Assembly (NCBI GenBank): GCA_014860445.1
Contig: JACZJT010000008.1
Span: 62,001 to 126,000 of the forward strand
Length of the DNA stretch: 64,000 nt
Source: Burkholderiales bacterium
GTDB taxonomy: Bacteria; Pseudomonadota; Gammaproteobacteria; Burkholderiales; SG8-39
Direction of reading: 5' to 3'
Within the stretch, counting starts at the first letter, position 1, and each line of letters begins with the position of its first letter. The notes below the pieces were generated by a model that worked only from the letters and a program-made list of their open reading frames with translations, searched no databases and was not told the origin of the DNA. A program made the position numbers and the translations under genes. Below, one piece after another: positions 20,100 to 28,393 of the stretch.

Positions 20100-20951
20100 A
20101 TGCACCTCATTACCTGGAACATTCAATCCTGCCGCGGATGCGACGGCCACGTAGATGCCAAACGCATCGTCGACGTATGCCGCGACATGGCCGATTTCGA
20201 CGTGCTTTGCCTGCAGGAGGTGGCGAGCAATTATCCGGAACTGCCCGGATCGCCGGAACAGAACCAATTCGAGCAGCTAGCCGCACTGTTGCCCGGATTC
20301 GCTGCTGCGGACGGGATTGCGACCGATGTGCTCGGCGCGGGCGGCAGACGACGTTTGTTCGGCAATCTGATCCTGACGCGCTATCCGCTGATCCGGGTGT
20401 TCCGGCATCTGCTGCCCTGGCCGGCCGATCCGACCGTACCGGGGATGCAGCGCGTCGCGCTTGAAACCGTGCTCGCCGCGCCCTTCGGTCCACTGCGCGT
20501 GACCACCACTCACCTCGAATATTATTCCGAGATCCAGCGCCGGCAGCAGGTGAACCGTCTGCGCGAATTGCACGCCGAGGCCGCGCAGCACAGCGCCGAT
20601 CGCAGCCATGCGAAGAAAGAGGGCGGGCCGTTCCAGACCATGCCGCGGCCCGCGTCGTCGATCCTCACCGCGGACTTCAACTTTCGAGCGGACGATCCCC
20701 TGCACGCGCGCATCGTCTCTCCCTACAGCGACGGCACGCCTGCCTATCGCGACGCCTGGCAGGTGCGGCACGGTACGCGGCCGCACGATCACACCATCGG
20801 CGTGCACGACCGCAAGCAGTGGCCGGAAGCCTTCGCCTGCGATTTCATTTTCGTGACCGAGGATCTGGCCGGCCGCATCGAGGACATAAAGGTGAATCTG
20901 GACACCGACGCCTCCGATCACCAGCCGGTGCTCCTGCACCTGCAAGACTAG
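20100..20951 (+). CDS. Endonuclease/exonuclease/phosphatase family protein
   Basis: LITWNIQSCRG, LCLQEV, LTADFNF, SDHQPVLLHL. Confidence 0.92.
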   Translation: MHLITWNIQSCRGCDGHVDAKRIVDVCRDMADFDVLCLQEVASNYPELPGSPEQNQFEQLAALLPGFAAADGIATDVLGAGGRRRLFGNLILTRYPLIRVFRHLLPWPADPTVPGMQRVALETVLAAPFGPLRVTTTHLEYYSEIQRRQQVNRLRELHAEAAQHSADRSHAKKEGGPFQTMPRPASSILTADFNFRADDPLHARIVSPYSDGTPAYRDAWQVRHGTRPHDHTIGVHDRKQWPEAFACDFIFVTEDLAGRIEDIKVNLDTDASDHQPVLLHLQD

Positions 20952-20962
20952 GTGTCTAGTCC

Positions 20963-22210
20963 GTGACCGACGGCCGCTGGATCGGGTCGCTGTGCCTCGC
21001 TCGCGTCGGTTTCGCGCTGATATTCGTCGCCTATTCGGCTTCGCTCGGGCTGCTCAAGCAGGACTGGGGTCTGTCTTCGGCGCAGGCCGGCCTGATCCAG
21101 TCCGCGTTCCACATCGGCTATCTGGTGTCGCTGTTCGCAATCGGTTTTTTCGCCGACCGCTATGGCGCCAAGCGTACATTTCTTGCGACCAGTATCGCGG
21201 CCTGCGCAAGCGGTCTCGCATTCGCCTTGTTCGCGGACGGCTTCGTGTCGGCGCTGCTGCTGCACGGCCTCACCGGTCTGTGCTCGGGCGGGTCGTATAC
21301 GCCCGGCCTGACCCTGATTGCCGAGCGCTTTCCCGCCGCACGGCGTGGCCGCGCCATGGGTTACTACCTCGCGGCCTCGTCCCTGGGCTATGCGGTCTCG
21401 CTGTGGCTGTCCAGCGTGCTGATCGTGGCCTCCGGCTGGCGCGCCGCGCTCATCGCCTGCGCGTTCGGTCCGGTCGCCGCCAGCCTGCTCGCGGCCTGGG
21501 TGCTGCGCGGCACGCGCAACGTGGTGCATCCGGCCGGATATTTGAATCCCCTGCGCGCATTGCTGGATGTATGGCGCAACAGACCGGCGATGCTTGCAGT
21601 CTGGGCCTATGTGTTCCATTCCTGGGAACTGCTGGGCATGTGGGCCTGGATGCCGACCTATCTTGGCGTGGTGTTGGCGCACGGCCGTGAGAGCAGCGCC
21701 GGCATGGCGAGCCTGGGCATCGCGTTTGCCGCCCTGAGTTATCTCATCAGCACGGCGGGCAGCATCGGCGGGGGGGTGCTGTCCGACCGATGGGGGCGCA
21801 CGGCGGTGATCCTGCTGATGTCGATCGCCAGCCTGGTGTGCTCGTTCACGTTTGGCTGGCTGATCGCCGCACCGGCCTGGATCGTGGTGGCGGTCGCCAT
21901 TGCCTATAATCTGACGGCCATCGGCGACTCCTCGGTCTACTCCACCGCGATGACTGAACTCGTGCCCGCGCATTGTCTGGGGGCGGCGTTCGCGCTGCGC
22001 TCGGTGCTGGGCTTCGGCGTCGGCGCCATCAGTCCGTGGGTGTTCGGCCTGGTGCTCGACCTGGGGCAGGGCGCGGGCAGCGCGCACGCGGACGCGGCCT
22101 GGGGCTGGGCGTGGACGGCGCTGGGCATCGGCGCCATGCTGGGGCCGATCGCCACCTTGAGATTGCGCGCGCTGAAAGAAAGCACGCAGATGGCGGGCGG
22201 GAAACGCTGA
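20963..22210 (+). CDS. MFS transporter
   Basis: About 12 hydrophobic segments; GFFADRYGAKRTF; GTG start. Confidence 0.88.
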   Translation: MTDGRWIGSLCLARVGFALIFVAYSASLGLLKQDWGLSSAQAGLIQSAFHIGYLVSLFAIGFFADRYGAKRTFLATSIAACASGLAFALFADGFVSALLLHGLTGLCSGGSYTPGLTLIAERFPAARRGRAMGYYLAASSLGYAVSLWLSSVLIVASGWRAALIACAFGPVAASLLAAWVLRGTRNVVHPAGYLNPLRALLDVWRNRPAMLAVWAYVFHSWELLGMWAWMPTYLGVVLAHGRESSAGMASLGIAFAALSYLISTAGSIGGGVLSDRWGRTAVILLMSIASLVCSFTFGWLIAAPAWIVVAVAIAYNLTAIGDSSVYSTAMTELVPAHCLGAAFALRSVLGFGVGAISPWVFGLVLDLGQGAGSAHADAAWGWAWTALGIGAMLGPIATLRLRALKESTQMAGGKR

Positions 22211-22251
22211 GCGTCAGTCCGGCAGGGCCAGGATGTCGAATTGACGCCGGC

Positions 22252-22731
22252 TCAAAGATTTATCTTCAGCTTTCGGCCGCCGCTTATGGAAAAACCTTCA
22301 CGCATATAGAACTGCAATGTTCTGTCGAATTGCGGGAGGGGCGGTGTCGTGACTTCCAGTCGCGACCATTTGCGGGACGAACCGAAAGCTTTGGCTTGAG
22401 ACAGGAGTCGCAATCCCACTTCCCTGTCCCTGTGCCCGGGCCGAACATAGAGCTCGGGTATGGTGCCGAAGGCGCCCCCGGCGTAAAGCGAGTGGCTTTC
22501 AAAGAGTGAAATAAATCCGACCGGGTCCGTTCCGTCGGCGCGTGCGATGAAGACATAGTATTTTTCGACCCTGAAGAAGTCTTCGAGTCGGGCGGTGGTT
22601 TCTTCAAGGTCGAAATTGAACACCTGAGCGCCAATGGCGTTTTCGATCTCGGTCAGCAACTCGCCGGCCATCGTCGATACTTCACGCGCGTCGGCCGAGC
22701 CCGCTCTTTGAATCGTGATTTTCTCTTTCAT
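22252..22731 (-). CDS. GNAT family N-acetyltransferase
   Basis: IPELYVRPGHRDREVGLRLLSQAKAFGSSRKWSRLEVTTP. Confidence 0.82.
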   Translation of the reverse strand: MKEKITIQRAGSADAREVSTMAGELLTEIENAIGAQVFNFDLEETTARLEDFFRVEKYYVFIARADGTDPVGFISLFESHSLYAGGAFGTIPELYVRPGHRDREVGLRLLSQAKAFGSSRKWSRLEVTTPPLPQFDRTLQFYMREGFSISGGRKLKINL

Positions 22732-22771
22732 GGAAATCGCCGCAGTGTTTTTCCCTCGGTGTTGAATACGC

Positions 22772-23509
22772 TCAAATGCGCATGATGCCGCGGCGGGGTG
22801 TGACCGTGGCGTAAGTCTCGCTGGTCAGGGGTGCGCCCATTTCGGTCAGCACCGAGCGGTGTTTCGGAATCGGTGTGCGCATCAGCCGGTCTTCGTAGGG
22901 TTTGAGCCGGGCGAACGCTTCCAGGCCCAGCACGCGCCCGGCGAATGCCGCTGTCAGCGGCCAGCGTTCCGTGTCCACGCGAAAGCGCGCGAACGCGGCA
23001 TTGCGAAAGAATGCGGCAATGCTGATGTCGGCGATGGATAGATCGCCGAAGAGAAAGCCCTGTTGCGGTACCTGCGCCTCCAGATAGTCCAGGACTTGCG
23101 GCATTTCCTCGGTCGTCGTCTTGGCCAGTGCTGCTTCGTCGGGCTTCTTCCCCCAAACGTAGGGATTGATCGCCACCTGATTGAACAGCTGCCAGATGAA
23201 TACCTCGCCCATGCGCGTATCGGCGTATTCCTCCAGCCAGCGTGCGCGCGCGCGATCGGCGAGGTCCACCGGATACAGCGCGGGCTTCGGATAGCGGTCT
23301 TCCAGGTACTGGCAAATAATGGAGGAGTCCGAAAGGGTTACGGCGCCGTCGATGAGAACGGGTATGCGGCGCAGGGGGCTGAGTCCGGCGAAGCGCTCGT
23401 CGCCAAGAAAGGGAATGATGGGATCGATCTCGTAGCTCAATCCCTTGAGATCCAGTACGACCAGTACCTTGCGCACATAGGGCGAAAGATAAGTGCCGAT
23501 TATTTTCAT
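22772..23509 (-). CDS. Glutathione S-transferase family protein
   Basis: LSPYVRKVLVVLDLKGLSYEIDPI..., VTLSDSSIICQYLEDRYP, FLFGDLSIADISIAAFF. Confidence 0.9.
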   Translation of the reverse strand: MKIIGTYLSPYVRKVLVVLDLKGLSYEIDPIIPFLGDERFAGLSPLRRIPVLIDGAVTLSDSSIICQYLEDRYPKPALYPVDLADRARARWLEEYADTRMGEVFIWQLFNQVAINPYVWGKKPDEAALAKTTTEEMPQVLDYLEAQVPQQGFLFGDLSIADISIAAFFRNAAFARFRVDTERWPLTAAFAGRVLGLEAFARLKPYEDRLMRTPIPKHRSVLTEMGAPLTSETYATVTPRRGIMRI

Positions 23510-23562
23510 CCTGTCGCCCTCGAGTATTCTGCGGCGCGCGCTCCGTTCGCACCAGCGGCGCC

Positions 23563-24360
23563 TTATTTCAGGAATCCGACCAGCGCGTCCAGCACTTCGT
23601 CGGGTTTCTCGGCCATCATATTGTGTCCGCTGCCGTCGATGACCGTGGTTTGCGCGCCCTTGAGCGACTTCGCAAAATCGCGCGCTGCGCGCAAGGGTGT
23701 CATCTGATCACGCTTGGCCAGCAGCATCATCGCGGGGCAGCGCAAGCGGGCGGCGGCCTCTTCGCCGCCTGAATAGGCGTTGCATGCGAGGAAATCCACG
23801 TGCATCACGCCGGGTTTCTGCCGCTGCATCAGCCGCAGGTTCTCGCCGATCACCCAGAAGCCGGGCCCCGGACAGTTCGGGTACTGCGCATAGCCGGAGT
23901 GCGACCAGATGTTGACCATGTCCTGCGCGAGCGGCTCGCTGTCCCTGGTCGCGGCCAGCAGGTCCGCCGACACTTTCATCGGATAGGCGATGGCGAGCAG
24001 AGCGATTTTCGCCACGCGATCCGGATGGCGCGCTGCGCACTCCAGCGCGATCAGCGAGCCCATGCTGTGGCCCGCGATGGCCGCCTGTTTCACGCCCGCC
24101 GCGTCCTGCGCTGCGGCGACCCAATCGGCAAGCTCCCCGACGCTTGCGAGCGCAGGGCCCGCGCTGCGGCCGTGACCGGGGAGGTCGACTGCGAGTACCC
24201 CGTACCCGTGGTGTGCGAGATAGCGGCTCTGCAGGATCCACACGCTGTGATCGTGCTGGGCGCCGTGTACGAACATCACCGTCGGCAGCGTTGCGTCGAA
24301 GGGCTTGCCGCCCGTGTAGGCGTAGGCTAGTCTGCCGTTGACCTCGAATTGCATCGCCAC
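23563..24360 (-). CDS. Alpha/beta hydrolase
   Basis: FVHGAQHDHSVW, AIAGHSMGSLIALE (GHSMG nucleophile elbow), VIDGSGHNMMAEKP. Confidence 0.92.
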   Translation of the reverse strand: MAMQFEVNGRLAYAYTGGKPFDATLPTVMFVHGAQHDHSVWILQSRYLAHHGYGVLAVDLPGHGRSAGPALASVGELADWVAAAQDAAGVKQAAIAGHSMGSLIALECAARHPDRVAKIALLAIAYPMKVSADLLAATRDSEPLAQDMVNIWSHSGYAQYPNCPGPGFWVIGENLRLMQRQKPGVMHVDFLACNAYSGGEEAAARLRCPAMMLLAKRDQMTPLRAARDFAKSLKGAQTTVIDGSGHNMMAEKPDEVLDALVGFLK

Positions 24361-24363
24361 CTC

Positions 24364-25665
24364 CTATTTGCCGGATTTTTGCGACGCGCGCAGGCCCGCA
24401 CCCAGATCTTCGATCAGGTCGTCGGGGTCTTCCAGGCCGATGGAGAGCCGCATCGTGCCCTCGGTGATGCCGGCGGCCTTGAGCGCAGCATCGTCCATGC
24501 GGAAATGCGTGGTGCTCGCGGGATGGATCACCAGTGACTTCGCGTCGCCGACATTGGCGAGATGCGAAAAGATTTTCAGCGCCTCGACGAAACGCTGGCC
24601 CCCGATGCGGTCGCCCTTGATCGAAAAACTGAATACCGCACCGCAGCCTTTGGGCAGCAGTTTCTTCGCCAGTTCGTAATCCGGATGCCCGGGCAATTCC
24701 GGATAGGCCACCGATTCGACCGCCGGATGCTTCGCCAGGAATTCCACCACTTTGCGCGTGTTCTCCACGTGGCGGGCCATTCTGAGCGGCAATGTTTCCA
24801 CGCCCTGCAGAATCTGGAACGCGGTGGCCGGGCTCATGCAGGCGCCGAAGTCGCGCAGCCCCTCGCGCCGCGCGCGCAGCGAGAATGCCGCGACGGTGGA
24901 TTCCTCGGAGAAATTCATGCCGTGGAAACCCTCGTATTCGCTGGTGAGCTCCGGAAACTTGCCCGAGGCGACCCAGTCGAAATTGCCGCCGTCGACCAGG
25001 ATGCCGCCGATGGCGACGCCGTGCCCGCCGAGAAACTTGGTGGCCGAATGGAACAGCAAATCGGCGCCATGATCGAACGGCCTCATCAAATACGGCGTGG
25101 TGAAGGTCGAATCGACCATCAGCGGCAGGCCGTGTTCATGTGCGATCGCCGCGACCGCGGGGACATCGAGCACGTCCAGGCCGGGGTTGCCCAGCGTCTC
25201 GGCGAACAGGGCTTTGGTGTTCGGGCGAATGGCGGCGCGCCAGGCGTCCAGGTCGCGCGGCCTGACGAAGGTGGTTTCGACGCCGAAGCGCGGCAGGGTG
25301 TAGTGCAGCAGATTGTGCGAGCCGCCGTAGAGCGCGCCGGAAGAGACGATGTGGGAACCGGCGCCGGCGATGGTGGCGAGTCCCAGATGCAGCGCCGCCT
25401 GGCCGCTGGCGGTGGCGATGCCCGCGACCCCGCCTTCCAGTGCCGCGACTCTTTCTTCCAGAACCGCGTTGGTCGGATTGGAGATGCGCGAATACACATG
25501 GCCCGCGCGTTCCATGTTGAACAGCGCGGCGGCGTGGTCCGAATCGCGGAACACGAAGGACGTGGTGAAGTAAATCGGCGTGGCGCGCGCACCGGTGTGC
25601 GGGTCGGGCGCCTGCCCGGCGTGCAGGCTGAGCGTGTCGAAGCCTAGATATTTTGGTTGGGCCAT
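24364..25665 (-). CDS. metY: O-acetylhomoserine aminocarboxypropyltransferase/cysteine synthase-type PLP enzyme
   Basis: FDTLSLHAGQAPDPHTGARATPIYFTTSFVF, YSRISNPTNAVLEERVAALEGG, LLFHSATKFLGGHG. Confidence 0.87.
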   Translation of the reverse strand: MAQPKYLGFDTLSLHAGQAPDPHTGARATPIYFTTSFVFRDSDHAAALFNMERAGHVYSRISNPTNAVLEERVAALEGGVAGIATASGQAALHLGLATIAGAGSHIVSSGALYGGSHNLLHYTLPRFGVETTFVRPRDLDAWRAAIRPNTKALFAETLGNPGLDVLDVPAVAAIAHEHGLPLMVDSTFTTPYLMRPFDHGADLLFHSATKFLGGHGVAIGGILVDGGNFDWVASGKFPELTSEYEGFHGMNFSEESTVAAFSLRARREGLRDFGACMSPATAFQILQGVETLPLRMARHVENTRKVVEFLAKHPAVESVAYPELPGHPDYELAKKLLPKGCGAVFSFSIKGDRIGGQRFVEALKIFSHLANVGDAKSLVIHPASTTHFRMDDAALKAAGITEGTMRLSIGLEDPDDLIEDLGAGLRASQKSGK

Positions 25666-25739
25666 GAATCCTCCGCGAGGTGAGGGGCATTTTATCAGGA
25701 TGTTCACCAGGGACCGATCGCGTATCATCGCGGGTTCCC

Positions 25740-26993
25740 ATGGCCCAACAAGAAAACGTGCCCCCGCAGTTCGAACTTATGCTGAAGGTGTTTCTGCCTT
25801 TCGCGGGCGGCTACTATCTTTCCTATCTGTACCGCACCGTCAACGCCATCATCTCGCCCGATCTGGTGAGCGAGTTCGGCCTGGGCCCCGCCGATCTTGG
25901 GCTGCTGACCAGTTCCTACTTTCTGACCTTCGCCATGTTCCAGTTGCCCCTGGGAATACTGCTGGACCGCTACGGTCCGCGGCGCGTGAACGCCTCACTG
26001 CTGATGCTGGCCGGGACCGGTGCGGCGCTTTTCGGACTCGCCCAGGGACTGCCCGGCCTGATCGTCGCGCGCGCGCTGATCGGGCTGGGCGTCTCCGGTT
26101 GCCTGATGTCGAGCATGAAGGTATTCACCCTGTGGTTCCCGATGAACCGGCTGGCCACGCTCAATGGCTGGCTGCTTTCCTGCGGCGGACTGGGTGCCTT
26201 GTCCGCGTCCAAGCCGGCGGAAGAGCTGCTGCGCATCACGGACTGGCACAGCGTGTTCCTCATGCTCGCGGCGCTGACCTTTGCGGCGGCCGGCGCAATT
26301 TTTCTGGTGGTGCCCGAGCGCGAAGCCCCCAGCGCGCCGCAGAGTCTGGCGGACTCGTTGCGCAGCCTGCCGGCCATTCTGCGCAATGCGAATTTCTGGA
26401 GACTGGGCCTGCTCGTGATCGCCGGTCAGGGCGTGTTCATGTCGCTGCAGAGCCTCTGGATCGCGCCCTGGCTAAAAGACGTGGCCGGCCTGGGACGCGC
26501 CGAGGTCGGAACGCATTTGCTGATCGCCGCACTGGGCATGATCGTGGGCGCCGCGCTGTGGGGCGTGGTCGCCGACTGGCTGCTGCGTCATGGTGTTGAG
26601 ACGGTCAAAGTCGTGCTGGTCGGCGTCGGCTGCAATCTGATAATACTGACGATGTTCGCGTTCGGGGTGACGCGGGGGACGCTGCCCATGCTGTTCGCAC
26701 TGACCCTGTTCGGGCAGGCGCAACCGCTGGTCTACGCGATTCTGTCCAAGGAGTTTCCGCTGGAACTTTCGGGACGCGTCATCAGCACCCTGAATTTCAT
26801 GGTGTTCCTGAGTGCGTTCTCCGTGCAATGGGGTACCGGCCTGATCATCAACCTTTGGCCGGTCGAGGCGGGCAGCTACGCCAGGGCCGGCTATGCCACC
26901 GCGTTTGGAGCCTGCGTCGTGCTGCTGCTGGTGCCTTACCTGCTGTTGCTGCTGTCGCGCCGGCCCCGCGTACCTGACCCTGCCGCTCAATAG
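25740..26993 (+). CDS. MFS transporter
   Basis: Multiple TM segments; PLGILLDRYGPRRV. Confidence 0.88.
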   Translation: MAQQENVPPQFELMLKVFLPFAGGYYLSYLYRTVNAIISPDLVSEFGLGPADLGLLTSSYFLTFAMFQLPLGILLDRYGPRRVNASLLMLAGTGAALFGLAQGLPGLIVARALIGLGVSGCLMSSMKVFTLWFPMNRLATLNGWLLSCGGLGALSASKPAEELLRITDWHSVFLMLAALTFAAAGAIFLVVPEREAPSAPQSLADSLRSLPAILRNANFWRLGLLVIAGQGVFMSLQSLWIAPWLKDVAGLGRAEVGTHLLIAALGMIVGAALWGVVADWLLRHGVETVKVVLVGVGCNLIILTMFAFGVTRGTLPMLFALTLFGQAQPLVYAILSKEFPLELSGRVISTLNFMVFLSAFSVQWGTGLIINLWPVEAGSYARAGYATAFGACVVLLLVPYLLLLLSRRPRVPDPAAQ

Positions 26994-27012
26994 GCGCGGG
27001 AGCGCCGCCGGT

Positions 27013-27705
27013 CTATTTCTTTCCGCCCGCCTTGGCCGCTTCTTCCTGGGCGAGCATTTCCTGGCGCGCTTTCTTGATCACATCGGCCGTCGCGCCATGG
27101 CCCATTTTCAATGCCAATTCCACCGCGCTTTCGCCGTCCTTGCTGAGGAGGGCCACGTTGGCGCCGTTGCGTATGAACAATTCGACCATCTCCGCGTTGC
27201 CCCGCATCGCGGCGTACTGCAGCGGCGTATAGCCCTTGTCGCTGAGCACGTTCGGGTCGAAGTTCATGGAAAGGACTTTTTGCGCATACACCAGATTGTC
27301 TTTTTCGATCGCATAGAACATCGCCTTGACGCCTTCCGGACTTTTCTCCCGCGGTTTCGGTTCCAGTCCGGTGGGTAGAATGCTGACGACATAATTGATC
27401 AGCGAGATGCCGACCATGGCGATCAGCGCGATGATCAGCGGAACCTTGGAGATGCCCAGCGTGTCGGACCAGGCATCGGTGACGTTGGCGCCGACCACCA
27501 GCAAGGCCACCATGATGAAAAAGGCGAACTTCAAATAGAGGAACAGCGCGATCACCAGCAGGATGCCGAGGATCGCCGCGATATAGCCGCGGTCTACGCT
27601 CAATTGGTCGGCTACTTCGGCCGGAAGCAAAGCGAAGACAGTGGCTAGCCCAACCAGACCGACGAGCGCCCATTCCTGTATTTTTCTTGCCTGCAGAAAG
27701 TCCAT
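27013..27705 (-). CDS. Membrane protein with C-terminal ankyrin repeats
   Basis: Four N-terminal hydrophobic segments; DKGYTPLQYAAMRGNAEMVELFIRNGANVALLSKDGESAVELALKMGH. Confidence 0.85.
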   Translation of the reverse strand: MDFLQARKIQEWALVGLVGLATVFALLPAEVADQLSVDRGYIAAILGILLVIALFLYLKFAFFIMVALLVVGANVTDAWSDTLGISKVPLIIALIAMVGISLINYVVSILPTGLEPKPREKSPEGVKAMFYAIEKDNLVYAQKVLSMNFDPNVLSDKGYTPLQYAAMRGNAEMVELFIRNGANVALLSKDGESAVELALKMGHGATADVIKKARQEMLAQEEAAKAGGKK

Positions 27706-27836
27706 GACTTCCTCCGCTTAGCGATGGATTCCGGGATATTGTGAGCAAGCCCGCCGCCATTGGCAAGAGCCGCGCACTGCCGCTAGTATAATCCATCGAT
27801 GGAATTGGCGGTCTGCAAAAGGAGGCGGGAATCGCG

Positions 27837-28391
27837 TTGAGCAAGGCGTTCACCAAGGAGCAGGACGGGGCTGAAGAAGACGAACCGGCGCCCGAGCCCG
27901 AACAGCCGCAAGGGGTGAAGAACTACATCACGCCGGCGGGGTACGCGCGCATGCAGGCGGAGCTCAAGCGCTTGCTCGACGTCGATCGCCCGGAAACGGT
28001 CAACGCGGTGCACTGGGCGGCGCTGAACGGCGACCGCTCGGAAAACGGCGACTACATTTATGGCAAGAAGCGCTTGCGCGAAATCGACCGGCGCATCCGC
28101 TTTCTGATCAAGCGCATGGAAATCGCAGAGGTGGTCGATTCAGCCGGCCAGGACCAGGACCGCGTGTTTTTCGGCGCCACGGTCAGCGTGCGCGACGCCG
28201 GCGGCGAGCTTCGCAGCCTGAGCATCGTCGGCATGGACGAGGTCGATCCGACGCGGGGGCGGGTGAGTTGGGTCTCGCCGATCGCGCGCGCACTCATCAA
28301 GGCGCGCGAGGGCGATACGGTGATGTTGCGAACGCCGGCTGGAGCGGAACAGTTGGAGGTGGTGGAAGTGCGCTACCTGGAATTGCCCTGA
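27837..28391 (+). CDS. greB: Transcription elongation factor GreB
   Basis: NYITPAGYARMQAELKRLL...HWAALNGDRSENGDYIYGKKRLREIDRRIRFLIKRM; TTG start with RBS aggaggcggg. Confidence 0.93.
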   Translation: MSKAFTKEQDGAEEDEPAPEPEQPQGVKNYITPAGYARMQAELKRLLDVDRPETVNAVHWAALNGDRSENGDYIYGKKRLREIDRRIRFLIKRMEIAEVVDSAGQDQDRVFFGATVSVRDAGGELRSLSIVGMDEVDPTRGRVSWVSPIARALIKAREGDTVMLRTPAGAEQLEVVEVRYLELP

Positions 28392-28393
28392 TT

